This document shows positions 8,655 to 17,122 of a stretch of DNA of 64,000 bases, piece after piece. The notes below the pieces were generated by a model. That model saw only the letters and a program-made list of their open reading frames with translations. It did no database searches and was not told the origin of the DNA. The DNA is from an uncultured Eubacteriales bacterium. GTDB taxonomy: Bacteria; Bacillota; Clostridia; Lachnospirales; Lachnospiraceae. Every line of letters begins with the position of its first letter. Position 1 is the stretch's first letter. The stretch is taken from contig URMF01000002.1 of NCBI GenBank assembly GCA_900548855.1, forward strand, positions 1 to 64,000. The letters are read 5' to 3'. The translations under genes were made by a program, and so were the position numbers.

Positions 8655-10868
8655 CTATTCATTTAAATATGTTGTAACTCTTTTTTGTATAATCCCTATT
8701 ACTTCCTCCAATTCTTTCTCTCCTAAAAAATAACTCTGTGCCTCCTCTAATACAATCTCTTCAATCCGGCTGTCAATTCCTTCCCTTTTCTCAGCATTCG
8801 CCACAATTTCCCTGAAAATTGTTTCCTGCTCGGCAGTCAAGGGCTGTTCCATCTCAAAATCGTAACGTTCATTGCCGATAGCGGCTATATATGGCTCAAA
8901 CCACTCCCCGTCCACTTCATAGGCCTCTGTTGCAGTATACCTCTTTAACAAAGCATCAAAACAATCCTTCCTCACCGGTATTCCAACACGGTCCGTACCC
9001 ATAAGTAATATATCTTTTGAAAAGTCCTGATATTGTTTTGTGAAAAAATGCCTAACAAACTGCCATGCTGCATCCTGATTTCCACTTTCTGCAACAATTC
9101 CAAACTGAGGAGCGCTGGAATACACATTTGCACCCATACCTCCCTGAAAAGGAGATGCCACCACAATATAATCACCAGATAACGCATCATCATATAACAC
9201 TACTTCAGTCGGTGTCAATATTGTTTGGGAGAACAATAATCGATTATCCCGCAAGGCCTGTATCTCATCTTCCGCTTCCACACTTCCGTCTTCCATCCCA
9301 TATCGGTTTGCCAATTCCATCATCCTCTCAAACGCATCGGAATCAAATGAACAGCTTTTCTGTTCCCAATCCACCAAATCAACAGCCATCGTCCTTAAAA
9401 ATTGTTTCAGAATAGATGTGCTTGACGCATCTGTATAGACTGCTGCCTTCGGATAGGCTTCAAGCAATGTTTCAAACGCATCGAGATTCCATCCGTTTTC
9501 ATTCTCCAGGCTGGATTTCTTCGTCACCAGACATTGCAGATGCAGCCATGAAACAGTCTGATACAATTTCCCATCCTGCTCATATGCCTGCAACAGATTT
9601 TCAAAAAAATCGTCTCTCTTCAAGCCCGGGTCCGCATCCAAAAAAGGATATAAATCGACAAACAAATTCTTGGCAATCAGCCGGTCTGCTTCTTCCGGTG
9701 GAATCAATACAATGTCAATGTCTGAGCCAACCGACAAGTCCATCATGAGCCCTTGCTCGGGATTCTCTCTCTCACTGTAGGAAATAATCTCAACCTTATA
9801 ATCCTTATTTGTCTTATTAAAGTCTGCAACTTCCCTCTGCAAATCACTGTCCGCTTCCAGACATGCCAGCCGCAGAATCTGTCTGTCCGTTTTCTCTTCT
9901 TCCTTCCCTTTCACCATGTAGACCAATGATGGACTATCCGTCTGCTCTAAAGCAAACCATTTATCAGCGGACACTGCATAGATTTTACCGATTTCATCTG
10001 GAACGAGATTGGTTTTCTCCCAACAAAGGATTGGTGCCAGCTGTTTTTCCCCCATCTGACCGCCACTGATTTCACGTTGTCCCCGTACATAATAGTCATA
10101 CTGTTCTGTTCCATTTATCAATATATCTGATACATATTGCTCTTCCTCCAGCAGCATTATTTCCACAGTATTTTTTGTATTCCTGTCAATCTGATAAATT
10201 TTTAAAACCTCTTTATCTCCCTCATATCTTGCAGACACAAAAATTACAGTTCCGTCTGTACATCTTGCCACATCTAAAATATACTCTTCTTCATGTTCCG
10301 TTATATCATATTGCCATTCCATGTCCGCAGAAAATACCGAAATTTTTCCTGATTCAAAAAACAGGTAAATATTATCCTCTTTATCCAGCTGAAGATTTTG
10401 AACCGTATCGTACTCATTAATCCTGTCATCCAGCGAAACTTCTTTTGTCTCCCTCTTTGCACTGTCAATTCTGACCAGAGAGGTAGTCCGCTCCGCCTCT
10501 CCATATTCATTCTCCAAAAGATAATAATTTCCTTTTGAATCGACATCAAATGCTTTTACTTCATCATCCTCATTTACCTCCATGGAAAATGTCTGTGACA
10601 CACCTTCCTCCTCCACCTGATAAAATAACCATTCCACACCCTCTTCTTCATATGATGCTAATACAATGCAAACGTCATCATTTCGTCCTGCCCATGCCAG
10701 TACTTCCCCCTGATTGATTACGCTCTCTTCCTGTAATTGACTCAGACTGCATATCTCTTCTATATGAAACGGTTCCAGCTCAGCCTCCTCTTTGCCACAT
10801 CCGGCAAGCATAAATCCCAACATAAGAATCTCTGCTATGTATTTACAACACCGCATTTTGCTCTTCAT
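8655..10868 (-). CDS. Solute-binding lipoprotein with an N-terminal propeller-like domain (737 aa)
   Basis: Predicted surface lipoprotein: lipobox LAGC follows a hydrophobic signal near residues 10-24. Residues of about 50-330 are beta-rich with repeated strands (YYLLENEYGE, IYLFFESGKISVFS) like a propeller. From about 335 the text is that of family 1 extracellular solute-binding proteins (ILRLACLEADSDLQREVADFNKTN, later DIDIVLIPPEEADRLIAKN, AWQFVRHFFT). I took the ATG at 10868, inside the end of the ATPase gene (26-bp overlap); an ATG four codons later would also leave an intact signal. It is the last gene of the LytTR/ABC block. Binding proteins are unusual partners for MacB-type transporters, so it may be a sensor or scavenger rather than a permease feeder. 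Confidence 0.8.
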   Translation of the reverse strand: MKSKMRCCKYIAEILMLGFMLAGCGKEEAELEPFHIEEICSLSQLQEESVINQGEVLAWAGRNDDVCIVLASYEEEGVEWLFYQVEEEGVSQTFSMEVNEDDEVKAFDVDSKGNYYLLENEYGEAERTTSLVRIDSAKRETKEVSLDDRINEYDTVQNLQLDKEDNIYLFFESGKISVFSADMEWQYDITEHEEEYILDVARCTDGTVIFVSARYEGDKEVLKIYQIDRNTKNTVEIMLLEEEQYVSDILINGTEQYDYYVRGQREISGGQMGEKQLAPILCWEKTNLVPDEIGKIYAVSADKWFALEQTDSPSLVYMVKGKEEEKTDRQILRLACLEADSDLQREVADFNKTNKDYKVEIISYSERENPEQGLMMDLSVGSDIDIVLIPPEEADRLIAKNLFVDLYPFLDADPGLKRDDFFENLLQAYEQDGKLYQTVSWLHLQCLVTKKSSLENENGWNLDAFETLLEAYPKAAVYTDASSTSILKQFLRTMAVDLVDWEQKSCSFDSDAFERMMELANRYGMEDGSVEAEDEIQALRDNRLLFSQTILTPTEVVLYDDALSGDYIVVASPFQGGMGANVYSSAPQFGIVAESGNQDAAWQFVRHFFTKQYQDFSKDILLMGTDRVGIPVRKDCFDALLKRYTATEAYEVDGEWFEPYIAAIGNERYDFEMEQPLTAEQETIFREIVANAEKREGIDSRIEEIVLEEAQSYFLGEKELEEVIGIIQKRVTTYLNE

Positions 10869-11529
10869 GTTCCACAATCCTTCCATCTTCCATATAGAGA
10901 ATTCTCTGTGTGCGTGCTGCAATTTTCGGGTCATGTGTAATGACCACAACGGTCTTTCCCTGTTTGTTAAGCCGCTCCAAGATATTCATAATCTCATTCC
11001 CATTGTCCACATCCAATGCTCCTGTGGGCTCATCAGCCAGAATCAGTTCATTTCCTGATGCCAGCGCTCTTGCAATTGCACAGCGCTGCTGTTGTCCTCC
11101 CGATATCTTAGCCGGCATTTTTTTTGCAAGCTCCCGGATTCCCATCTGCTCTAAAGCCTCATACACCCTTTTTCTTCTCTCTTTTTTAGGCACATTCTGA
11201 ATGCAAAGCGGTAATTCCACATTCTCATATACCGTATACTGATTCATCAATGCAAATTGTTGAAATACAAAAGCAATATGTTTTTTTCGAAACTGATGCA
11301 ATTTGCTTTTCTCCAGATTATGCACTTCAATATCCCGATAAAGATATTCTCCGGAATCAAATTCATCCATACAACCCAGCATATTGAGAAGTGTCGATTT
11401 CCCCGAGCCGGATGCCCCCATAACCGAAACCATCTCCCCCTCCTGTATTTCAAGTGACACATCCCGTAAAGCATGGGCAGCGCCTTCTCCTTTCCCATAA
11501 GTTTTTGTTATATGTTTTAATGTAATCAT
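10843..11529 (-). CDS. MacB-type ABC transporter ATP-binding protein (228 aa)
   Basis: Walker A GASGSGKST at residues 38-46, signature ISGGQQQR at 142-149 and LILADEPTG at 162-170, followed by VVVITHDP with the switch histidine. The start at 11529 is set by GGAGGA seven bases upstream; an in-frame ATG 10 codons earlier lacks a ribosome site. The gene lies 57 bp after the second permease and overlaps the downstream lipoprotein start. Sequence and neighbourhood (small exported protein plus FtsX permeases) are like the ATPases of lactococcin-972-type bacteriocin loci, which inspires but does not prove that comparison. Confidence 0.93.
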   Translation of the reverse strand: MITLKHITKTYGKGEGAAHALRDVSLEIQEGEMVSVMGASGSGKSTLLNMLGCMDEFDSGEYLYRDIEVHNLEKSKLHQFRKKHIAFVFQQFALMNQYTVYENVELPLCIQNVPKKERRKRVYEALEQMGIRELAKKMPAKISGGQQQRCAIARALASGNELILADEPTGALDVDNGNEIMNILERLNKQGKTVVVITHDPKIAARTQRILYMEDGRIVEHEEQNAVL

Positions 11530-11586
11530 TTTCCGTCCTCCGCTTATATTTCCTGTCAAATACTAATCCTGCAAACATCCTCAAAA

Positions 11587-12711
11587 TCAAAAATTTCTCG
11601 TTCCATCTGCCGGGTTAATTTTAAGAACCATATGAAGTGGTTGTATTAATGTAACCAAAATCACCACCACTCCCACCACAATCAAGTACAATAAATTATT
11701 ATAGAAATACTCCTGTCTCATTATGGCTTCCCCCGTAATCACACTTTGCAATGAGAATATTACAATATCAATTAAAACGGCTCCTGCCATGATAACAGCC
11801 AAATCCTTGAATATAATGCCCGATACCTTCCAAAAACTACTTCCAAAAGCCTTGCGGATTATCATTTCTTTTTTTCTGCGTTTTATCCAAACCGAAGATA
11901 CAACCGAACAACCGCCCATGCAAAGTATAAACAAGCCATACAGAACAAATATTTTATATCTGTCCATCATTTGTTCCATTGTTCTGGCATCATTCAATTT
12001 GTCCATATCCTCCTGCTCAACTGTAACAAAATGTTCTGGTGATGCAAATTGATACAGCCATGCCTGCAATTCTTCAATCTGCCCAATTTCACCAATATTA
12101 CTTCCATATTCAATATCAAACCAGTACTCACCATTCAAATCCTCCATTGACTTTTCAGAAAAGCAATTATAAAAGACAAGCACACGGTTATCATTTCCAT
12201 CTCCGGTAACATCCTTTAATACCCCTGTTATTACATATGGAATACCGTTAATCATAATTTCCCTGCTATTTCCTTTCTGTTCCGCCAGACGCAATAATCC
12301 TTCTCCCACAACCACACATTTACGCCCATGCGAAATCTCATTTTTTGTCGGAAATCTCCCCTCCTGTAATTCTTCCACAAGAGGTTCATTATTACTCACC
12401 ACCATGTGGATTGGTGCAATCGAATATCCGGTTCCAACCACCGTTTTAAAAACAAGAATCACATTTCCCTGTGTGATTTTCAATTTATCCACCTGTATCC
12501 TTGAATTTATTATTTCCATATCCGATGTCTGATACTGGAATATATGACTGTTCGTATAATGCTCCTTCTCTGCCTGCTCTTTTGCCGCACTTTGTGCATT
12601 TTGTATTCTGAGTACATTAACAATAATAAAAAAAGTAAAGCAAAATGCAATCATCATCACAGAACCTGCAAGCTTATCGTGTATCCATAAATGCTCCCTT
12701 TGTCTCATCAT
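11587..12711 (-). CDS. FtsX-like ABC permease, second half-transporter (374 aa)
   Basis: One N-terminal helix (about residues 17-36), an extracytoplasmic domain of some 200 residues, and three C-terminal helices beginning near residues 250, 300 and 340: the standard single-FtsX layout. The cytoplasmic phrase KEMIIRKAFGSSFWK between helices corresponds to the coupling region of MacB-type permeases. It starts six bases after the stop of the 414-residue permease. Either of two adjacent ATG codons could serve as start. Two single-FtsX proteins in tandem probably form a heterodimer driven by the downstream ATPase. Confidence 0.83.
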   Translation of the reverse strand: MMRQREHLWIHDKLAGSVMMIAFCFTFFIIVNVLRIQNAQSAAKEQAEKEHYTNSHIFQYQTSDMEIINSRIQVDKLKITQGNVILVFKTVVGTGYSIAPIHMVVSNNEPLVEELQEGRFPTKNEISHGRKCVVVGEGLLRLAEQKGNSREIMINGIPYVITGVLKDVTGDGNDNRVLVFYNCFSEKSMEDLNGEYWFDIEYGSNIGEIGQIEELQAWLYQFASPEHFVTVEQEDMDKLNDARTMEQMMDRYKIFVLYGLFILCMGGCSVVSSVWIKRRKKEMIIRKAFGSSFWKVSGIIFKDLAVIMAGAVLIDIVIFSLQSVITGEAIMRQEYFYNNLLYLIVVGVVVILVTLIQPLHMVLKINPADGTRNF

Positions 12712-12717
12712 TTCTCG

Positions 12718-13962
12718 TTATACCTTATATTCCTGCATTAACTCTACCGGACTCTTTTTCTTCATCCATAAAACCGGCCTCAAGGTTGCCAAAATAACAA
12801 TCACCAGACCAATCAGAAATGCCGGAAACATCGCCTGCCCAAAATAAATTGCTCTTACATTCCGCCAATTCTCTATTCCCGGTTGAAAGAGCTGCCAGGT
12901 GCTTCGCAGTACAAAATATCCTCCAACCCCTGCCAGCAAATAGGCGGCTGCAACCTTAAGCAGATTTTCTCCCACTAAAATGGACACCAAATCTCTCGTT
13001 GTCGCTCCATTTGCATAAAAAATCCCAAAATATTCCGTATCACTAATCATTTCTGAAAACTGTGTACGTTCCAAAATAACCAGAGAGGTTAACATAATAA
13101 TGAATGTCATTGTTCTTATCGCATTTAATATATACGAATATTGATATTCATTTTCATCTATCACATCCTCCAGTCTGGCAAGCTTAATTTTTGCATTATG
13201 TTTTTCTGCCAGCTGCAGTAATTTCTGCTCTGTTTCCTCAAGACTGTATCCGTTTTTTACCGTGTATGTACACCGCCCACTTACAAGGTAAGGAGCTATA
13301 TAAACGACCATATTGTCCAGATTCTCTACATACCGGGTATCCCTTATGGATTCAAAGATATATACATCATCACAAATCCAGCATGTCCCTTTCTCCAGGA
13401 TTCCCCCTACAACATAAGTGGTTTGTTCAAATTCACAGTCATATTTTGTACCGACCGGAATATCTTTAAAATTCGCCCCCAGATAAAGCAGGCTCTCATC
13501 TTCTGCCAAATCCCACTCTTCCGGCCGTTTACCATCGCTTAAGTTGAAATGGCATACATCCACCCCGGACCAGCTCATATGAAACCATGGTACACCGTTT
13601 TGTTGTTTAACATACTCCGGGTCTAATTGCTCCTGCTGTGCCCCCAATTCTTCTATCATATCCGTTGTCGGCTGATAGATACTACCGCTGGTAACACCTA
13701 TGATTTCATCCATATTCAGTATATTGTCCAAAATTGCATTTTCTGACCACCCATCTTCAAAAGAAATCATTCCTGCCTGTTTAATCCCTCCATTTAAGCA
13801 CTGGTCACAGGCAGTCCGCTCCCGCCTGATATATCTCCATGCAAATAGGGAAACCAACAAAAGTAGAAACATTACCATACAGAGAATAAGCGTCACCATA
13901 TACCGAATCAACCTGTGCAGCGTCCTGTTAGCCGCATATTTATACAGCATTTTTACATTCAT
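12718..13962 (-). CDS. FtsX-like ABC permease, first half-transporter (414 aa)
   Basis: A membrane helix at about residues 20-42, a long extracytoplasmic region, and three C-terminal helices (about 280-300, 330-352, 375-398). FGIFYANGATTRDLVSILVGEN is split across the usual FtsX coupling position. The ATG at 13962 follows GGGCGGAAGAAC. It is the first transporter gene after the small secreted protein (67-bp gap) and is followed almost directly by its sister permease. Divergence between the two permeases is large, so they are not a recent duplication. Confidence 0.82.
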   Translation of the reverse strand: MNVKMLYKYAANRTLHRLIRYMVTLILCMVMFLLLLVSLFAWRYIRRERTACDQCLNGGIKQAGMISFEDGWSENAILDNILNMDEIIGVTSGSIYQPTTDMIEELGAQQEQLDPEYVKQQNGVPWFHMSWSGVDVCHFNLSDGKRPEEWDLAEDESLLYLGANFKDIPVGTKYDCEFEQTTYVVGGILEKGTCWICDDVYIFESIRDTRYVENLDNMVVYIAPYLVSGRCTYTVKNGYSLEETEQKLLQLAEKHNAKIKLARLEDVIDENEYQYSYILNAIRTMTFIIMLTSLVILERTQFSEMISDTEYFGIFYANGATTRDLVSILVGENLLKVAAAYLLAGVGGYFVLRSTWQLFQPGIENWRNVRAIYFGQAMFPAFLIGLVIVILATLRPVLWMKKKSPVELMQEYKV

Positions 13963-14029
13963 GTTCTTCCGCCCTTCCGCTAAAATAGTGGCATATTATA
14001 GTCACTATAATATGCCACCTTATTAAATA

Positions 14030-14431
14030 TTATCTGCATCTTATTACACGCATAGCTATAGATTTTTGCGTTGTACCATTGGAATCATAGGTTCTAAGTA
14101 TTAACCTTATTCCCTCTTCATCTTTTTTTGCTGCATTACGCTGCTTACTAAACGAAGTATGTGCTAATTTTCTGCCATTTTCATAACTTTTATCATACCA
14201 TGCCCTGTCCACAAACATTCTCGCCACTGCATATTTATTGCTATATGAACCGGTGCGGAATCCTCCATATGTAAATACTGCCGAATTAATGTTACCATTT
14301 CCATGTGCCTTAACTAAATCATTTCCCGTTGAAAAATTCGCACAGGATGCAGCCTGGGAACTAATTGCCGCCATCCCCATAAATAACACCATCCCTGCCA
14401 ACATTAGCCTTCTTTTAATTTGTAATCTCAT
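14030..14431 (-). CDS. Small secreted two-cysteine protein, possible bacteriocin-like substrate (133 aa)
   Basis: Not matched to a known family with certainty. The ATG at 14431 has GGGAAAGGAT ahead; an in-frame ATG nine codons upstream lacks this. A basic start (MRLQIKRR), a hydrophobic core and an SQA-type cleavage site give a mature chain of about 105 residues. It has just two cysteines, one within the first few mature residues and one three residues from the end, so a disulfide could close the chain into a loop. The body is glycine- and tyrosine-rich then basic. It heads the transporter genes and lies behind a LytTR-type promoter, like lactococcin-972 precursors in their operons, but I see no decisive Lcn972 motif. 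Confidence 0.7.
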   Translation of the reverse strand: MRLQIKRRLMLAGMVLFMGMAAISSQAASCANFSTGNDLVKAHGNGNINSAVFTYGGFRTGSYSNKYAVARMFVDRAWYDKSYENGRKLAHTSFSKQRNAAKKDEEGIRLILRTYDSNGTTQKSIAMRVIRCR

Positions 14432-14477
14432 TTTTATCCTTTCCCAATCCTGTTTCATTCTCTCGTACGATATTCAT

Positions 14478-14506
14478 ACTATATACCTAATAAGATAAAC
14501 TTTCAA
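14478..14506 (-). promoter_or_regulatory. Promoter of the small-secreted-protein/ABC operon
   Basis: Minus strand: TTGAAA (14501-14506), 17 bp, TATAGT (14478-14483). It lies about 50 bases before the start codon, and two repeats directly abut its -35 side (14510-14544), the usual geometry for activation by a LytTR regulator. Confidence 0.7.
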
Positions 14507-14509
14507 CAC

Positions 14510-14544
14510 AAATGTTCTGAATGTCAGGAAAATGTTCCGAATGT
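14510..14544 (-). promoter_or_regulatory. Tandem LytTR-like binding repeats
   Basis: ACATTCAGAACATTT (14510-14524 on the minus strand) and ACATTCGGAACATTT (14530-14544) are direct repeats with one difference, spaced 20 bp start to start. They end three bases from the -35 element. Known LytTR targets are paired 9-10 bp direct repeats about two helical turns apart, so this fits the LytTR protein encoded immediately upstream. Confidence 0.65.
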
Positions 14545-14603
14545 TGATTTTACCTCTCTTTCTTTTCATTTATCCCCTTCTTCTAAACCACAAAACCAGA
14601 GTC

Positions 14604-15347
14604 CTAATATAAAATCCCTGCCTTCCCCAAACAATATTCATTATATGCATTCTTAACCTCTGCCCGCTTCCTCACTGGAATTGTAAGCTCTTCTCCTGTT
14701 TTTAAGACAATATTATCTGTAATCTTCCTGATATACTTAAAATTCACAATAAAAGTACGTCCTACCCTATAAAAAGTGTCGTCCTCAAGAATATCCATCC
14801 ATTTTCCAAGACTTATGCGATATAACTCTTCCTTTGTCTCAAACGTATGTTTATTCCTGTTATAAAACTGCTCAATGGTCATAACAGAATATATATGCTG
14901 GGATTTAATCTTCACAATCCTGCTCTTGAAAAAATACTTCATTTCTCCGTTTATACAAACCTCTATTCTGTCTTCCTTATGTAAATCCTCTTTAATTTCA
15001 TAAATATACCCGGGAAGCCGCTCTTCAAAATGCTCCTTTAAGAGAAATCCTATTACATTTCTCCCAAACCAATCCTCCATCATTTCCCTGTGATTTGTCA
15101 AAAATAATATATTTGTATTCATATAAATGCTTGTAATCTGCCTTTTCAATTCCAGCCCGTCTAACTCTGGCATCTCAATATCTAAAATCAACAAATCCAT
15201 CTGTGGGTGTTCAGTAAACAAGTATTCTCGAAGCTGCCTTGAATCACTATACACTGTAATGCCATCGTCATCCCCACAAACAGATTCACAACACTGAGCC
15301 ACTTTATGAAGAAACCGTATATCATCATTACAAATGATAATTTCCAT
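14604..15347 (-). CDS. LytTR-family response regulator (AgrA/ComE type, 247 aa)
   Basis: Receiver domain with acidic pair NDD at residues 7-9, phosphoacceptor Asp56 in LLILDIEMPELDG, and the T and K positions (FLTNH, FLLKEHF) expected for this group. A LytTR DNA-binding domain occupies about residues 145-240 (FKSRIVKIKSQHIYSVM, then FYRVGRTFIVNFKYIRKI). The ATG at 15347 is preceded by AGAGGGGATATAT; the upstream in-frame ATG is less well placed. No sensor kinase is encoded next to it; the DNA upstream is a 390-bp AT-rich stretch and a group II intron. It probably activates the neighbouring operon through the repeats at 14510-14544. Confidence 0.92.
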   Translation of the reverse strand: MEIIICNDDIRFLHKVAQCCESVCGDDDGITVYSDSRQLREYLFTEHPQMDLLILDIEMPELDGLELKRQITSIYMNTNILFLTNHREMMEDWFGRNVIGFLLKEHFEERLPGYIYEIKEDLHKEDRIEVCINGEMKYFFKSRIVKIKSQHIYSVMTIEQFYNRNKHTFETKEELYRISLGKWMDILEDDTFYRVGRTFIVNFKYIRKITDNIVLKTGEELTIPVRKRAEVKNAYNEYCLGKAGILY

Positions 15348-15414
15348 ATATATCCCCTCTTTCACTTTTTACATACATCAAATCATTTTTAATAACTATT
15401 GATTTTCTTTCTTA

Positions 15415-15444
15415 ATTATACAAAAAAATGTAGTATGATTGCAA
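15415..15444 (-). promoter_or_regulatory. Promoter of the LytTR regulator gene
   Basis: Minus strand TTGCAA (15439-15444), 18 bp, TATAAT (15415-15420), about 68 bases before the start codon. The rest of the gene-free stretch 15348-15673 is very AT-rich and otherwise shows only the repeat at 15631-15667. Confidence 0.65.
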
Positions 15445-15630
15445 TACATTATCTATCAAAAATATTTTTATAAAATATTCAAAAATCTAATCATTTTATT
15501 TGTTTTAATTCATTATTAATCATACTATTTATTTTTTACCAAAATTTTTTTAATCGAATTTCAATCTGCTATTATTACCATTAATCAGCGATGAATTTAA
15601 TACTTTCCTAATCTCCAGATATATGCTATC

Positions 15631-15667
15631 CCTGTGATATACCTCCTAAAAAATTTACTATATTTTT
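15631..15667. repeat. 37-bp repeat, copy 2 (right flank of the LytTR/ABC block)
   Basis: Same orientation as 8616-8652, 32 of 37 positions identical. It lies in the 3' exon side of the group II intron insertion, six bases from the predicted intron end. On the minus strand it contains a strong TTTTTTAGGAGG ribosome-site-like string with no convincing ORF behind it. Confidence 0.55.
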
Positions 15668-15673
15668 ATTTAA

Positions 15674-16875
15674 ATTAAGTAGGAGACGGTGACTAGCCGC
15701 CATCCTCTCACAGCACCGGACATACGGTTCACGTATCCGGCGCTTTCAATAGTTGACGTGCACTGACTGATAGATTGTGGCTAAATCATAAAAGACGCTG
15801 TTTATCAGTCTTTCTTTGGTTAGCGCCCAAGTCACAGCTTTGTTGTTACTGATGTACCAATACTTTCTGCGACTGTTTGCTATCGTTGCCGCATAATGCT
15901 CTGGTATGTCAAGTTTTATAAGATTTCTCTTGTGTGTCCTTGGCAGTTTCCACTGTTTCCATATGCACATACGTATTCTGTGATAGATCCATCCATTGAT
16001 GTCATCGATGTTATTTTTCATGCTTGCTATTCCGTAGTAGTTGAGCCATCCTCTTGCATACACCTTGATTCTTTCAAGGCTCGGCTTGACCGACTGTACA
16101 GAACTGCGGGAAGATAGTTCTTTCAGTCGTGACTTGAACTTCTTCCATGGTTTTGGATGAACCCGGACATAAATGCCGCTTCCGTTCCTTCCCAATGCAA
16201 AGCCAAGAAACTTAAAATTTCAGATTGCAAACGCGCTGACAGTTCGGCTTTTCCCTCTGTTGACTGTAAGCTTCAGCTTCCCTTCAAGAAATCTTGTACT
16301 GCTTTCCAAAAGTCTCGGCTGTGCACTGTCTCTTTCTTTCCATATCCGATTAAATGAACTAAACGTTTTCGCATACCCTTCGTGTTCCGCACTATCTCTT
16401 TGCAAACAGCCATTGTTTTCAATGTTTTCTGCCATAGATGGTCATTCCTCCTTTACCGGTCATACTCAAGACTCCTACTGATTGGGCTCTTCACCTCCCG
16501 GCTACTATGACCTCCGCTGACTTCTGTGCATTCAGTACTACCTTGGGTAGTGGTTACTCCTTTCAGAGCGTATCGCACAGACCTCCCTGGGTACCACATG
16601 TTTCTTCCTCTCCATCCATCTGCCTCATTTATCATGCATGATTCCGTGTGGTTATTGGGCTTCGACTTGGATTGCAACCTTACCCCCATGCATAACCTCG
16701 TATGAGATTTCTGTTCGTCAGACTAGAGATTTGCCCGTGAGTTAGTATGTTCCTCACATCCGGATTCCTTCAGATTCCACCTTGCGATGGACACCCTTGC
16801 CTTCGGCTATATCCTTCCCACCACCGGGCGGATTTGGGACTTTAACCCTTAAGAAACGTGTGCCGCCAGGCGCAC
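15674..16875 (-). mobile_element. Degenerate group II intron, class C-like insertion
   Basis: On the minus strand the element opens at 16875 with GTGCG, the group II 5' consensus. It runs through about 440 nt of domain I-type sequence, a decayed maturase frame (16435-15746), and a domain V-like hairpin at 15712-15744. In that hairpin AGCGCCGGA pairs with TCCGGTGCT, with ATACG/CGTAT closing a short loop. A domain VI-like hairpin ending CTACTTAAT near 15674 closes it. The 5' exon is a terminator stem with its T-run plus GATT, the target choice known for bacterial class C introns. Total length is about 1.2 kb against 1.9 kb or so for intact copies, because most of the reverse transcriptase region is missing. 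The exact 3' boundary is uncertain by a few bases. Confidence 0.85.
15746..16435 (-). pseudogene. Group II intron reverse transcriptase/maturase, internally deleted and stopped
   Basis: Two frames in the same register, 16435-16220 and 16219-15746, are parted by a TGA at 16220-16222, where related proteins have an arginine (CGA to TGA) in FAIRNFKFLG. The N-terminal text (MAENIENNGCLQRDS) is that of intron-encoded proteins, but it then jumps to PRLLESSTRFLEGKLKLTVNR. The catalytic palm with its YADD box is therefore gone. The maturase part (GWLNYYGIASMKNN) and C-terminal domain are well kept. With both a deletion and a nonsense codon, it cannot act on its own; the intron RNA would need help in trans. 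Confidence 0.85.
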
Positions 16876-16879
16876 AATC

Positions 16880-16920
16880 AAAAAAGATAGAGCCACCAAA
16901 ACGGCAACTCTATCTTTTTT
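16880..16920 (-). terminator. Bidirectional terminator, group II intron target
   Basis: AAAAAAGATAGAG (16880-16892) and CTCTATCTTTTTT (16908-16920) form a perfect 13-bp stem with a 15-nt loop and T-runs in both directions. The intron begins five bases beyond it. The stop codon of the 48-residue ORF (16910-16912) lies inside the stem. Confidence 0.88.
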
Positions 16921-17056
16921 GATTAATCGGCTGTATTCCCTCTTTTCTGGAATTGTGTGTTTGGTTCTGATTCTCAGGTGTAACCTTTTGAGTTATACTA
17001 TTGAATTTATCCAGACTCTTTTGCTCTTGTATTTGTTCCTGCGTTTTCTTATCCAT
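16910..17056 (-). CDS. Small hydrophilic protein, unknown (48 aa)
   Basis: Starts MDKKTQEQIQEQKSLD; very polar, rich in Q, N and K, no membrane segment or cysteine. The ATG at 17056 has GAGGTG seven bases upstream, and a TATAAT box (17096-17101) lies about 35 bases further up. Its TAG sits in the terminator stem, so the terminator is also its 3' end. No family recognised; such short Q/K-rich proteins are common near integrated elements. The frame, ribosome site and terminator together favour a real gene, but the length keeps confidence moderate. Confidence 0.45.
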   Translation of the reverse strand: MDKKTQEQIQEQKSLDKFNSITQKVTPENQNQTHNSRKEGIQPINQKR

Positions 17057-17122
17057 GTCATTCACCTCAAGGATAGTATTTGTAAGTTATCATGAATTAT
17101 ACAGGATATAAATGACCGTTAA

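Noticed and set aside
16436..16875. Open frames on both strands (for example 16453-16689 minus, 16438-16641 plus)
   Set aside because: They cover the structured domain I part of the group II intron; no ribosome site or family text.
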